Both the position numbers and the translations under genes were made by a program. From contig CM051514.1 in assembly GCA_028015205.1 (NCBI GenBank), positions 20,662,150 to 20,726,149 on the forward strand: a stretch of DNA of 64,000 nt, read 5' to 3'. Of the stretch, positions 32,455 to 45,700 are shown in pieces. The stretch's first letter is position 1, and each line of letters starts with the position of its first letter. The DNA comes from Mytilisepta virgata. Taxonomy: Eukaryota; Mollusca; Bivalvia; Mytilida; Mytilidae. Below the pieces are notes generated by a model. The model was given only the letters and a program-made list of their open reading frames with translations. It was not told where the DNA came from and ran no database searches.

Positions 32455-33720
32455 AATGACCTCGCGAGTAAGGTCCTGAGTAGCGATGAGCAGCAAAGAG
32501 CAATAGAAGAGCAGCGATGACGAACAGCAACAAGCAGCAGGAACGAAATGAGCACGCGAGTAAGGTCATGGGTAGCGATGAGCAGCAAAGAGTAAGAGAA
32601 GAGCAGCGATGACGAACAGCAACAAGCAGCAGAAGCGAAATGAGCACGCGAGTAAGGTCCTGAGTAGCGATGAGCATCAACGAGCAAGGGAAGAGCAGCA
32701 ATGACGAACAGCAACAAGCAGCAGGAGCGAAATGAGCACGCAAGTAAGGTCCTGAGTAGCGATGAGCAGCAATGAGCAAGAGAAGAGCAGCGATAACGAA
32801 CAGCAGCAAGCAACAGGTGCGAAATGAGCACGCGAGTAAGGTCCTGAGTATCGATGAGCAACAAAGAGCAAGAGAAGAGCAGCGATGAGCAAGACAAGAG
32901 CAGCGATGACGAACAGCAACAAGCAGCAGGAGCGAAATGAGCACGCGAGTAAGGTCTTGAGTAGCGATGAGCAGCAATGAGCAAGAGAAGAGCAGCGATG
33001 ACGAACAGCAACAAGCAGCAGGAGCGAAATGAGCACGCGAGTAAGGTCCTGAGTATCGATGAGCAGCAATGAGCAAGAGAAGAGCAGCGATAACGAACAG
33101 CAGCAAGCAACAGGTGCGAAATGAGCACGCGAGTAAGGTCCTGAGTAGCGATGAGCATCAACGAGCAAGGGAAGAGCAGCAATGACGAACAGCAACAAGC
33201 AGCAGGAGCGAAATGAGCACGCAAGTAAGGTCCTGAGTAGCGATGAGTAATAGAAGAGCAGTGAAGAGCAGCCATGAGCTCATCGCGGAGCAAGAGATGA
33301 GCAATGCGGAGCAAGAGATGAGCAACGCAGAGCAAGAGATGAGCAGCGAAGAGCAGCACGGAATAAGAGATGAGCAGCGATGAGCAAGAGATGAGCAGCG
33401 AAGAGCACCACGGAGCAAGGGATGAGCAAGAGAAGAGCAGCAATGATGAACAGCAACAAGCAGCAGGAGCGAAATGAGCACGCGAGTAAGGTCTTGAGTA
33501 GCGATGAGCAAGAGATGAGTAGCGATGAGCAAGAGATGAGCAGGGATGAACAAGAGATGAGCAACGCGGAGCAAGAGATGAGCAGCGAAGAGCAGCACGG
33601 AGCAAGAGAAGAGCAGCGATGACGAACAGCAACAAGGAACAGGAGCAAAATGAGCACGCGAGTAAGGTCCTGAGTAGCGATGAGCAGCAAAAAGCAGCGA
33701 AGAGCAGGATGGAGGAAGAG
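32455..33720. repeat. GAGCA-rich array with ~90-120-bp higher units
   Basis: Higher unit: 'gcacgcgagtaaggtcctga', 'gtagcgatgagcagcaatga', 'gcaagagaagagcagcgatg', 'acgaacagcaacaagcagca'. About eleven units recur, with shorter GAGCA-only runs between 33260 and 33560. Long open frames on the minus strand follow from the composition. Confidence 0.85.
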
Positions 33721-34017
33721 AAGAAAAACGAAGTGCATGATAGAGCAATGAAATGGACCGCCGTTGCAAAGGCGGTTGCTAAGGACACCCTTCCATTGAT
33801 CTATTGGTGACAGCATCACTTGGAGGTAAGGGGACATAATCCAATCCTACCTTTGGTCCTCACAGAAAACATCACCTGCAGATTAAAAGAGCGGAATAAG
33901 GGGAGATAATCCAATAGTGTACTTCGTATACTCTCCGACTTCTACATAACAGTGAGAGTAGCAGTCCCTAGAGACCGATAAAAGATCCAGAGACGACCGA
34001 GAAATGCGGAAAAACCC

Positions 34018-34520
34018 ATCACTTCCGGTTGCGCATGCGCACAAATCACTTCCGGTTCCTATCACGCATGAGCAGACCACACATCCGGGTCCTGACACGT
34101 GACTTGCGTCACTTCCGTGAACAAATCATAGGGAAATGGCGCCAAAATCCATCACTTCCGGTTACGGATGCACCAGACTTCCGGGTACTTCCGGTTCCGC
34201 CTGCGCATGCGCCTGACTTCAGGGTACTTCCGGATCCGCCTACGCATGCGCAGACCACACATCCGGGTCCTAGCACGTGACTTGCGTCACTTCCGTAAAC
34301 AAATCATGAGGGAAAACCCACTACTTCCGGTTGCGCATGCGCGCAAATCACTTCCGGTACTTCCTACACATGCGCAGACCACACATCCGGGTCCTACCAC
34401 GTGACATGCGTGACTTCCGTAAACAAATCATGGGGAAAACCCACTACTTCCGGTTGCGCATGCGCGCAAATCACTTCCGGGTACTTCCGGTTCCGGTAAC
34501 GTCACTTCCGGCTCCTCCTC
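34018..34520 (+). promoter_or_regulatory. Array of NRF1/ETS/CRE/E-box-like motifs, locus 2
   Basis: About four units of 115-120 bp. Each has CACTTCCGGTTGCGCATGCG (ETS plus NRF1-like), a second CACTTCCGG, ATGCGCAGACCACACATCCG, and CACGTGACTTGCGTCACTTC (E-box, CRE/AP-1-like, ETS), then 'gtaaacaaatcat'. No gene start was found downstream here. Confidence 0.55.
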
Positions 34521-35223
34521 CTCAAATGCGACTTGAACTGTCCTCATATACTACTAATCTCAATGAAAAGTGGATCATCGTTTGTAGAGGGTATTGTTGT
34601 CATCAATCCTGCAAAGTTTCCAAACATTTCATCATGTAGTTTCAGAGAAGATTTTTGAAAATTGGCCAATAAAAACCAAATATGGCCTATGGCAGAAAAG
34701 TTAATCATCCATCTGGAACCAAAGGTGGAAATTTAATAGACGTCCTTCCATACATCATTCCTGCCAACTTTGGTTACAATCTGGTATTCTGTCCATTAGT
34801 TCCTGAGAAATTGACAAAAAAGTCTTTTCCCATATGGTTTCAATGGAAACTTTGAACAGACGCAGCAGTCCGTTGAGGGGACGAATCTTAATCAAAACTG
34901 GATGTTTTGTAGAGGGTATTGTTGTCATCAATCCTGCAAAGTTGCATAACATTTCTTAATCATGCGTTAATGTAGTTTCAGAAGATTTTTGAAAGTTGGC
35001 CATTAAAACTTTAAAGATAACCTCTGGCGGCCATGTTGTTCAACTGAAACCAATGGTGGATCATTTTAGAGGTCCTTACTTACATTATTCCTACAAAGTC
35101 TGGTTACAATCCCTGCCGAGTGGTTTCAGAGGAGAATATCAAAATGTGAAAAGTTTAGGGACGATGGACGACGGACCACGGACGCAAAGTGACTACATAA
35201 GCTAACATGGCCTATAGGACAGT

Positions 35224-36168
35224 TGGGCTGAAAATAGAAATCCCCTTAAGGGCATACGATACTGTTACAGCGGAGATAATCGCGTCGCTAACGTCCAACT
35301 AGAACTTTTCGCGGAACATTTTCCTTTTCTCGCAACGTCTCCTTTTCGCAGAAAATAACGTTACGTCATAAAACGGTTCGTGCAGAGAGGGAAATCAGTG
35401 GACAAAAAAGCCAAAAAGACGACAGTCAAACGACAAACAACAAATAACACAAAATACTAAAAAGTACACACAGAGACGAGTAGCAGGAACCCCACCAAAA
35501 CTAAAGAATGGCGTTTTAATGAGTTTCATGGCGGGAAGTTTTCCCTTTTGGAATAGATAAAGATTCCTATACATCGACATCTATATTTATAGTTCATGTA
35601 GTTGTAAAATCCGTTAGTTCAAATGGTGCATGAATATTGTGAGGAACTTCCATGTATCATGCAGATACCTTTACATTTTTGTACATCATCTAATAAAAAT
35701 GAAATTACACAATTAATTTCTCGGACTTCCTAACTTTTGCCTTTTTTCAAAAGAGAGTACAAATACTAATTAGACATATATATGCTGCGCTAGTCATATA
35801 CCTTTAAATACATGTATTGCTTTGGATAGAAACAGAAGTTCAATAATCGGCGAAAATTGTCAGTATCTCCAGATATATATGGAAAAAAACAATTTTATAA
35901 AAATTATTTTTACAGAGGCAACGCATTCCACAGCATTATGTCCCATTGTGACAGGACATTTAACACAAAAGATGCAATAAGCAAAATTGTTGTAAAACAT
36001 ATAATTTGATCAGGAATTCTTTTCAAAGAGAGTGATTCCAAGCCTTTTATTCATACACGCGGGAATCGGGTAACCTTTTTGCGTTATGATGGCACGTCAT
36101 TTTCCGCTTAAAATCAACAGTTGTACAATGCCTAAAAAGTCGACAGTTTTTTCAAAATATCTAAAAAA
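35224..36168. other. Intergenic sequence with one dispersed-repeat fragment
   Basis: 35395-35520 carries 'gacagtcaaacgacaaacaa' and 'cgagtagcaggaaccccacc', which read on the minus strand resemble a common mussel retroelement tail (CVYFLVFCVICCLSFDCRLF). Otherwise AT-rich and featureless. Confidence 0.4.
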
Positions 36169-36170
36169 AT

Positions 36171-37273
36171 AAGAGGCTCAGTGGGCTTGAGCCTGTATCG
36201 CTCACCTGGCAGTCACAAACTTTTGATTTGACAGACTAGATTGATTTCTGGAAACTTTGTAAATGGTCTTCTATAAATGCTTCATACCAAGTATAAGTTC
36301 ATTGGCCAAACGGTTTCAGAGGAGAAGTTTTAAATTTCGACTGACTGATCAGAACATATAAAGGTTTCTGGTTGCAATTTTGTTTCACGGACTAGAAAGA
36401 TTTATGCAAAGTTTGTAAAGGACCTTCCATAGATCATCCATACCAAAAAATCAGTTCATTTGGTTACCGTTTTGCTCCATACCAAAAATCCCATCATCAC
36501 CATTCACCAAGGATACCATGTTTACTTTAAAATATTGTTGAAATCCGAGCAAGTGTAAAAAATGGCGGGAAAATGGCAGCCATTTTAAAAATGGCCGTCC
36601 AAAACAAACTTCCATCATCACCATTCAACTCGGGATACCATGTTTACCTTCAAAGTAGCTTTTATCTTCATTTTCTTTCTATAATTCAGGAAAAAATAGC
36701 AAAAAACAGCATTTTGACCCCTATGTTCTATTTTTAGTAAGTGCGGACATGTTTTTCGACCAATCAAGAATCCAAGCATTAACTTTTTGCAGGATATCCT
36801 AAGGAACAATCTTACCAAGTTTCATTTGATTTTGAATAGTAGTTTCAGAGAAGAAGATTTTTGAAATAATATAAAAAAAAGCCAAAAATGTCAAAAAAGG
36901 GCAATAACTCTAACATCAGTTGACAAATTTTTATGAAAATCAGCACACAGGTAGCTCTCATCATGCTGAACACTTTCAACCTGCCAGAATTTGCCGTAAA
37001 CCTAATGATTTTTGAGATATTTGCGAAAAACTGTTGTTTGACCCCTATGTTCTATTTTTAGTAACAGTGGCCATGTTTTTCGACGGATCAAAAATCGAAG
37101 CATAAACTTTGTGCAGGATACCCTAAGGAACAATCACGCTAAGTTTTATCCAAATCCATTCAGTAGTTTCAGAGGAGAAAGATGTTTGAAAAATTGTTAA
37201 CGACGACGACAGACGACGACGGACGCCAAGTGATGGGGAAAGCTCACATTTCCTTTTAGGAAAGGTGCGCTAA
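36171..37273 (+). mobile_element. Family A element, copy A2 (both termini present)
   Basis: The 5' hairpin AGGCTCA...TGAGCCT (36174-36194) is followed by 'gtatcgctcacctggcagtc'. The 3' end has the ACGACG microsatellite (37200-37224), 'acgccaagtgatgg', and the hairpin AGCTCACATTTCC...GGAAAGGTGCGCT (37241-37271). Confidence 0.85.
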
Positions 37274-37641
37274 TGAGATCATGGATCCCTTAATTTCGAA
37301 ACTACATTCGATAGCAAACTATAAGGACAACATCATGTGATTTTTAGATTAAATTATTAATAGCAGATTTATTTTAATACACTGATGTATCGTGCCTAAA
37401 TTCAAAGTTTTTGGTAATATATCACATATTTTGAAGAAAAAAAATAAAAAGATCTTGTAGCACAAAATCGTCTAAATCTTATTTATCGGAAGAGAAGAGA
37501 TATTCGTTTTCTTTATGTAAAAAACCCGATGTATTTATCTTTTAAAACAAGAAAGTAATTGATTTTTATCGAAATAGGTGAAAAGACAATATTTGCACAA
37601 TTTTAGTAAAAATCCCGGAAATTGAACCTTAAATATCTCAA

Positions 37642-38030
37642 ACAAGAGGCTCTCAAGAGCCTGAATCGCTCACCTCGCAAACAATGCACTATAAACTAAA
37701 TTAATATATTAATGTTTGTTGTAAATTAAACTGAGTATTAAATGTCATATAAAATGCTGAAAATACCTTTAAAAGCCTTTAAAAAACCTCTGGAAAGTTT
37801 GTTCTGGTTACCTATGTGACCTTACATCTTTGGCATCTAAAAAGTGAACTCTCTTTTTCTGAAGTATCACTGTTTCAATTACATGTACTTGAAAAGGAAA
37901 TATTGCAGAAACAATCATGCTAAGTTTTATCCAAATCCTCCTAGTAGTTTCAGAGGAGAAGATGTTTGAAAATTTGTTAACAACGATGATGACGGACACC
38001 AAGTGATGGCAGTTAAAAGCTCACGTATTA
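37642..38030 (+). mobile_element. Family A element, copy A3, short and eroded
   Basis: The 5' hairpin GAGGCTC-TCAA-GAGCCT is intact and followed by 'gaatcgctcacctcgc'. Only one partial monomer and 'gatgatgacggacaccaagt', 'gatggcagttaaaagctcac' remain; the closing hairpin arm is lost. Confidence 0.75.
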
Positions 38031-38059
38031 TGAAGTTTAATCATTGTTATACAACATTC

Positions 38060-39205
38060 TCATCATCACCATTCACTAAGGATACCATGTTTACTTTAAA
38101 AAAACAAATATTGTTGAAATCCGAGCAAGTGTAAAAAGTAAAATTCCCATAGGCTCTTTGTTAAACTAAGTCCAGCCATGTCGGCCATGTTGGATAGTGT
38201 TTGGGGAAACCGAACATAGATTTTAAAAGGGGCCACCCAAGGACCATTCCACTAAAGTTTGGTTCAAATTGGCCTAATGGTCTCAGAGAAGATAACGAAA
38301 ATGTTAAAATTCCCATAGGGTCCAAGGTTAAGCTATGTTCGACCATGGCAGCCATATTGGATGGTGCCCGGGAAATCCAAACACAATTTTTAAAGGGGAC
38401 CATCCAAGGACCATTCCACTTAAGTTTGGTTTAAATTGGTTCTGTGGTTTCAGAGGAGTTGATAAAAATGTGAAAAGTTTACGACGACGACGACGACGGA
38501 CGCAAAGTGTAAAAAGTGGCGGGAAAATGGCCGTCCAAAACAAACTTTCATCATCACCATTCAACTCGGGATACCATGTTTACCTTGAAAGTAGCTTTCA
38601 TCTTCATTTTCTTTCCATAATTCAGGAAAAAATAGCAAAAAACAGCATTTTGACCCCTATGTTTTATTTTTAGTAAGGGCGGACATGTTTTTCGACCAAT
38701 CAAAAATCCAAGCATTAACTTTTTGCAGGATACCCTAAGGAACAATCTTACCAAGTTTCATTTGATTTTGAATAGTAGTTTCAGAGAAGAAAATTTTTGA
38801 AATAACATAAAAAAAGCCAAAAATGTCAAAAAAGGGCAATAACTCTAACATCAGTTGACAGGTTTTCACGAAAATTAGCACACAGGTAGCTCTCATCATG
38901 CTGAACACTTTCAACCTGCCAGAATTTGCCATAACCTAATGATTTTTGAGATAGTTGCGAAAAACTGTTGTTTGACCCCTATGTTCTATTTTTAGTAACA
39001 GTGGCCATGTTTTTCGACGGATCAAAAATCAAAAACATAAACTTTGTGCAGGATACCCGAAGGAACAATCACGCTAAGTTTTATTCAAATCCATTCAGTA
39101 GTTTCAGAGGAAAAGGTGTTTGAAAAATTGTTAACGACGACGACAGACGACGACGGACGCCAAGTGATGGCAAAAGCTCACATTTCCTTTTAGGAAAGGT
39201 GAGCT
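38060..39205 (+). mobile_element. Family A element, copy A4, 5' truncated
   Basis: Monomers with 'atgtcggccatgttggatag', 'ggggccacccaaggaccatt' and 'gcagccatattggatggtgc', an internal GACGACG run (38470-38485), then the same 3' half as A2, A7 and A8, ending in the hairpin at 39175-39205. Confidence 0.8.
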
Positions 39206-39221
39206 AAAAATAGTTTTGATT

Positions 39222-39352
39222 GGTTTGGTTTAGTTGGGGTTTTACACCGTTTTCAGCACATTCGGCCATTTCGCGGCCGGCAATTAAGATCGGAGTCGAA
39301 CACACCCCGCCACAGGTGAGTTTCGAACTCACAACCTCAGCGTTGAAGAAAT
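39222..39352 (-). mobile_element. tRNA-derived SINE, internally deleted copy
   Basis: 'tttagttggggttttacacc', 'gttttcagcacattcggcca' and 'atcggagtcgaacacacccc' match the fuller copy at 43982-44245. The central '...ccgggtactccgg...' segment and the tRNA A-box end are missing. Confidence 0.75.
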
Positions 39353-39738
39353 AACTATCAATTAATAACATTTAGTCATTTAAAGCATCTTATAAACAAA
39401 CAACGATAAAACCCTATTTTACAAGTTTTTAAAAAAAAATTCTTATAAATAATCTTCATTGTTTATAACTGCAGATTGTCCATTAGACTACTTTTGTAAT
39501 TTGGAAATTCTTGGAGGGAAAAGGGTGATCTTTTGGCATTTTCTGATTTGCATCCAATGAAGGAGGTTGTGTTCCTGAAATATTATGCAATTATTTTGTT
39601 TTTATGCTTCTTTTTTTCAAACATAGGAAACAAGAAACTTCTACTAGACTTAAAATTAACTAGACAAAATGATAATACATTTGTACATGTATAAGAATGA
39701 AAGATAAAATAATAACAAAAACTACTTAAAAGTAGTCA

Positions 39739-42700
39739 TCAGTGTGACAGTTCACGTTTTCTAAATATTAGGTCATTTACTCCATTATCATTTGCTCGTT
39801 GCATCTTTAAGAGAGTACTGTACCCTTTGCTTTCCATAAATCTCTGTAATTGGCCATGACCTCCTCTTTCATGAATGTATTCAACTGTTAACATTTTGAT
39901 GTTCAATTTATCAAATGGAACGGTTCTTAATACATTTAACTCATCTCCTTCGACATCTAAACTGAAGAAGTCTATCGTTGTTCTATTCAATGCTAACATA
40001 AATGAATACAACGGGAAACATTCAATTTCTACCGGGTCTGGTTTTATACCTAATTTTTTTATCCACTTTCGTGAATCTTTGTCATGCATTATTCTCCCTC
40101 TGTTATACGCTTTGTTGAATGTTAGCTGAAAAGAAAAAGAAAAAGTCTAATACATGACAATATTAAAATAATTGTTTATCTTTGTTTTTTTTATTTAAGA
40201 CCATTTTCAATGTAAACTGGATATTGCTTACTTATATACTTGTGATTTTGTGCTTTTTTTTTGTTACTGCACTTAATTATTAGCTCACCTGGCCTATAGG
40301 CCATCTGAGCTTACATCATTATTTTGCGTCCGTTTTCAATCGTCCGTCGTCTGTTAACTTTTGATATTCTGATCTTCTCCTGTGAAACTGCTTGGCGGAT
40401 TGAAACCAAACACGGTAGGAATGATGTACGGAAGGACCTCTACAAATGATCCACAACTGGTTCTGGTTGGATGAACAACATTGCTTCCAGAGGCCATCTT
40501 TGATTTTTAATGGCCAATTTTAAAAAAATCTTCCCCTCTGAAACTACATTATGAAATGTTTGGAAATTTTGCAGGATTGATGACAATATCCTCTACAAAT
40601 GATCCACTTTTGGTTGAGATTCGTCCGCTCATACGACAGCTGCGGCTGTTCAAAGTTTCCACTGAAACCATATGGGAAATTTTGTCAATTTTGTCAAGAT
40701 TGTAATCAAGGTTGGCGGAATGATGTATGGAAGGACCTCTTTTAAAGTTCCACCGTCAGAGGCCATCTTTGATTATGAAAAGGCCAATGTTGAAAATTTT
40801 CTCTGAAACCACATTATAAAATGATTTGAAACTTTGCAGGATTGATAACAATATCCTCTACAAATACACTTTTGGTTGAGTTTGATCCACTTAAGTGACG
40901 GCTGTGGGTGGTATTTTAAAGAATTTTTTTGTCATTCGCTCAGGAACTAATGGGCAGATTGTAACCAAAGTTGGCAGGAATAATGTATTGATTGACCTCT
41001 ATTCAAGTTCTAGCTTTGGTTCCAGATGGATGAACAATATGGCCGCCAGAGGCCATCTTTGATTATGATTGGCCAATTTTAAAAAATCTTGTCCTCTGGA
41101 ACTACAATATGAAATGCTTTCAAACTTTGCAGCATTGATGACAACAATATCATCTACAAAACATCCACTTTTGGTTTAGATTCATTCGTTAAACCTGCAG
41201 CTGCAGGTTTTCAAAGTTTCCATTGAAGCAATATGTGAAAGGACTGTTTTGTCAATTGCTCAGGAACTGATGGGCAGATTGAAACCAACTTTGGATGGAT
41301 GAATTGTCGTTTAACGTCCAGTGGCAGCCAAGTGTATATCAGGACGAGAATATGTTGATATGATAATGAATATGGTCCATCCTTTGTACTAGACCGAACG
41401 CTGAGGCGGATTTTTAATGTGCTAGCTCACGAGGTAACTAACCACAGGAAGACATATCTTCCCAACTCGGACACATTATACTGACTCCGTGCCGACGAGT
41501 CGATCTTTGCTTTCTCCTAGATGCCGCGTGCTTGGCGGAGAAGCAGCAAATACCAATTTTAATGTTGTTGGTTTGACCCAGCCGAGGATCGAACCCGCAA
41601 CCTTCCGCACTCGAGGCGAGCACGCTACCACGAGACCACCGAGGCGGTTTAACCAAAGTTGGCAGGAATCTCATATGGAAGGACAGTTGCAAATGATCCA
41701 CCTTTTTTAGGTCAAAGGTCAAATATCAAGGTTACTTTGATATTTCCCTTTCCTTTTAAAGCCCTGTGGATACAAAAAGCTTCATATTATAATGGCCTGT
41801 GGCCTAATAAAAGCCGGGTGATACAGGCTCAGGTGAGCCTCTAGTTGTTCACATTGATTGCATAAATCTAGGCAACATCAGGCATTATAACTTGATAATG
41901 ACCGGTCATTATCACACGGCAATGACCAGTTCAGGTATTACTATTGAATAATGAATGACACGTGATCACATTTTATCCAATGTGGATATATATTTTTATC
42001 TGATATGATATCAATTGCAATAATCTATTATTTGCCTATAAAAATAACCTAATTTATCATCCTTCCATTGGATTCCATCAGCTTGTTGAGCAGCTCCGGA
42101 AAATTCGTATCAAGAAGCGCGTGCGCCGAGCAGGAGTTATCAACAAATTCTCCCAACGTTTGGCAGCTTAGAACTTATTAAAAAGCTTTCAAAATTGCAA
42201 AATATTAATAAATATATCAAGATTTGGTGTTCCTTTTTTATATTATAGCGTTTTATTTAAATGAATGATAAAAAAATTTCTAAAAGGGACATCAACAGAA
42301 TGTGTCTTTCCTCGATGCTGATAATGTCTGCTGGAACTTTTTTCTTTCTTTCCATTGTATTTTGTTTTTTAAAACAAGAAAATACACGTTAATGTCGGTT
42401 TTTATATCGTTTATAAGATATTTCACATGAACATTCAGGAAATTTATACTTATTGGCATGGTAAACAACTTGTTGTTGCGATGAAGAATCCATACTTTTC
42501 CCGCGAAAACTTGGGAGAATTTATAACGTTTACAAATATTTACGTTTCAGATAAGTAATTAAGATGATAAAAATATTATCTGCATTTTGACAGGTAGATA
42601 TCGTAAAATATCACCCGCTCGACAGAATATGAAGATTTGGGAATCGTTCGCTACGCTCACTCGTTCCAAGCTTCATATTCTGGCTCACGGGATGATATTT

Positions 42701-45700
42701 TAAGATATCTAGCTGTCAAAATGCAGATAATATATACGTATCTGCAGACATATGACGTTATAAACAATGATGTTACATATATTCATTCAGGGTACATTTT
42801 AATAACTGTAAATGCATACTATCGTGTTTCTCCAGAACAAAGTGTATACAAACTTGTTGAATGTCATCTACAAGTGCGAAATATAAGCCTTCTGTCATGA
42901 TAGAAATAATTTCACATTTTTCTCAACAGTGTGTTTATTGATAGCCATATGCTATATAGAGGTGCCCTTTAAAGGCAATACTATGCAGTTTAGTTTGTTT
43001 CTGGGGGAATTAACGCCACTTTCTGTGCAACTGTTTATTTCATTGCCACCAGTTTATCTTGGTGGACAATGTCGGAGTACCCAGAGAACAACCGATCAAT
43101 GGCAGGAAGACTGGCAATCCTTATCAATAAAGATCGGAATTTAACATGTCTAATGCACCTCACAATATGCTGTATAGAGGCAGTGATTTGATGCCTAGTA
43201 CAATTCCATATAGCTGTGTCCTTGAAAGTACTGTAAATTCAGAAATTATCGTGTTCATTTATTATTGCGATTTTGTCATTTTAGACCAAAATGCAATTTT
43301 AATTTTGCGATATTGAGAAAAATTCCGTTTCATTCATATAAAAAAATCTAAAAAGCGAGTTTAAATTATTGCAATTACAGCCCTGTCACATTTTTCGCAA
43401 TAATAAATACAATAATTTCTGAATTAACAGTAATGATTAGGTGTATAGAGGTGGCCTTTGAAGGCAGTAATATGCTTTTACAGAGTTACCTTTTAACATC
43501 CATTGAACTGATTTAATGTTTAGAGTTTCCTTCAAAGCTGGTCTGGCTAAACTAAACTAACCTTAGCTGGTGTGGATATAGGACTAAGACATGCATTACT
43601 TATGAAGGCTTTTCTATTTTTAAACTTCAGGGCCTCAAAAGTTCCTGGATCTGCTTCTATCACCAAGCCATTCCATTTTCTGACTTTTTCAAAAAATAAT
43701 GTATTAGATCCTTTTTCTCCATTTAATCCACCACATTCTACATAAAAACCTCCTTCCTGAAAAACAAATATAATTTTCAACGTGGTTCATACAGACTCCT
43801 AACTTCAAATTCTATGAGTTATCCATGACATTTCAAAACTTTTTCATAGCTTTTCCATACCACGTGCTTCTGATACAAGATCGTTTTAATGATTATCTTA
43901 AACAGTTTAAAGTGCACTGATCACATGCTGATATATGCACTAAATAACAAACCGAAGAAGTAGAGACCGGAGAAACCTAAAGTTTGGTTTAGTTGGGGTT
44001 TTACGCCGTTTTCAGCACATTTGGCTATTTCGCGGCGGCCAGTTTTTATTGGTGGAGGAAGCCGGAGTACCCGGAGAGAACCACCGACCTTCGGTAGGAA
44101 AATTGGCAATCCTTGTCAATTAAGATCGGAGTCGAACACACCCCGCCACAGTTGAGATTCGAACTCACAATCTCAGCGTTGACAGGCTAGTGATCATTAG
44201 TAGTCATGACAAACTACCTAGACCACTCGGCCACCGAGGCCCCCCAGAGAGAAACCTAAAGAATGTCGGCACTATCGACAGTGAAGAATAAATTAAGCAC
44301 AATGTTTTGAACATGATCAGATTACAAAAATGTCCTTTCTCCTTTTCTTTTTCTGTTTAATTTGGCCGAATTTCTCTACTTTTAATCTTTTCGTCTTGCA
44401 TGTCTAATGTGAAACCTTTGACGAGTCAATGCATAACACAAGTTTATTTTACTGTTACATGTGTTAATTAATTCAATCCAAATATGCAAATCTATGATGA
44501 AATATAAACTAGAGGCTCTCAAGAGCCTGTATCGCTCACCTGGATTTAACTTTTCACCTTGAGCAGATTTAAAAATATAAGTGTTGCAGTCAATTTAGCT
44601 GTTTTTTCTATAGGATTCTATGTTAAACTAATTTCAGCTGAGGCAGTCATCTTGGTTTAGTCCGGGTCAACGGATACATTTCTAAAAGAGAACCATCTAA
44701 GGACCATTTCTGCTAAGTCTTGTTCCAACTGGCTAAGCGGTTTCAGACAAGAAGATTTTTAAATGAATTTTCCTATTGGGTCCAATATGTAACAAAGTTC
44801 GGTGTGACAGCCATCGGGTGATCGGACATATTTCTGAAAGAGGACCTCCTAAGGACCAATGCTGCCAAGTCTGGCTCCAATACGTCAAGTGGTTTCAGAC
44901 AAGAAGATTTTTCAATGAATTTTTCCATAGGACCGTATGTTAAACTAAGTTCGAGTGTGGCGGCCATCTTGGTTGACAGTCTGGGCCATCGCACAAAATT
45001 CTGAAAGAGGACCATCTAAGGACCATTGCTTCCAAGTCTGATTCCAATTGGTGAAGTGGTTTCAGACGATAAGATTTTTGAGTGAATTTCCCATAGGGTC
45101 CTATGTTAAACTAAGTTCTGCTGTGGCGGCCATCTTGGTTCACAGTCCACGACATCAGACACATTTCTGAAAAAGCACCTCCTAAGGACGAATGCTGCCA
45201 AGTCTGGCTCCAATATGTCAAGTGGTTTCAGACAAGAAGATTTTTCAATGAATTTTCCTATAGGGCCCTTTGTTAAACTAAGTTCGGTTGTGGCGGCCAT
45301 CTTGGTTGACAGTCCGGGTCATCGGACACACCTCTGTAAGAGGACCATCAAGGACCATTGCTGCCAAGTCTGATTCCAATTGGTGAAGTGGTTTCAGATG
45401 AGAAGATTTTTGAGTGAATTTCCCATAGGGTCCTATGTTAAACTAAGTTCTGCTGTGGCGGCCATCTTGGTTCACAGTCCACGACATCAGACACATTTCT
45501 GAAAAAGCACCTCCTAAGGACGAATGCTGCCAAGTCTGGCTCCAATATGTCAAGTGGTTTCAGACAAGAAGATTTTTCAATGAATTTTTCCCATAGGGCC
45601 CTATGTTAAACTAAGTTCAGGTGTGGCGGCCATCTTGGTTGACAGTCTGGGTCATCGCACAAAATTCTGAAAGAAGACCAACTAAGGACCATTGCTTCCA

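Larger units (their letters stand above)
32140..34555 (-). mobile_element. Composite promoter-motif/GAGCA element, locus 2
   Basis: Reverse-orientation relative of 18004-19590: A-rich start (32140-32220), flank, GAGCA array (32455-33720), bridging segment (33750-34015) matching locus 1, then NRF1/ETS/CRE-like units (34018-34520). It has a motif array on one side only, unlike locus 1. It interrupts family A copy A9. Confidence 0.7.
31085..35223 (+). mobile_element. Family A element, copy A9, split by the locus 2 composite element
   Basis: Left part 31085-32139 and right part 34556-35223 share monomer phrases: 'ggttacaatctgcccattag', 'tttgaacagccgcagc', 'gtagaggatattgttgtcat' and 'gcaaagtttcaaaacatttc'. 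The right part ends 'gacgatggacgacggaccac', 'acgcaaagtgactacataag', 'ctaacatggcctatagg', an eroded family A 3' end. The left part stops within 'tggtttcaatgaaaac' and the right resumes at 'gtggatcatcgtttgtagag', so about 40 bases of the monomer were lost at the insertion. Confidence 0.7.

Noticed and set aside
32327..33837. Minus-strand frames of up to 449 codons in the GAGCA array
   Set aside because: Same compositional effect; the translated repeats only mirror the DNA unit.
43982..44245. Possible functional tRNA gene because of clear A and B boxes
   Set aside because: Box spacing and the long attached body match a SINE; related truncated copies occur at 39222 and 43000, and no mature acceptor stem can be formed.
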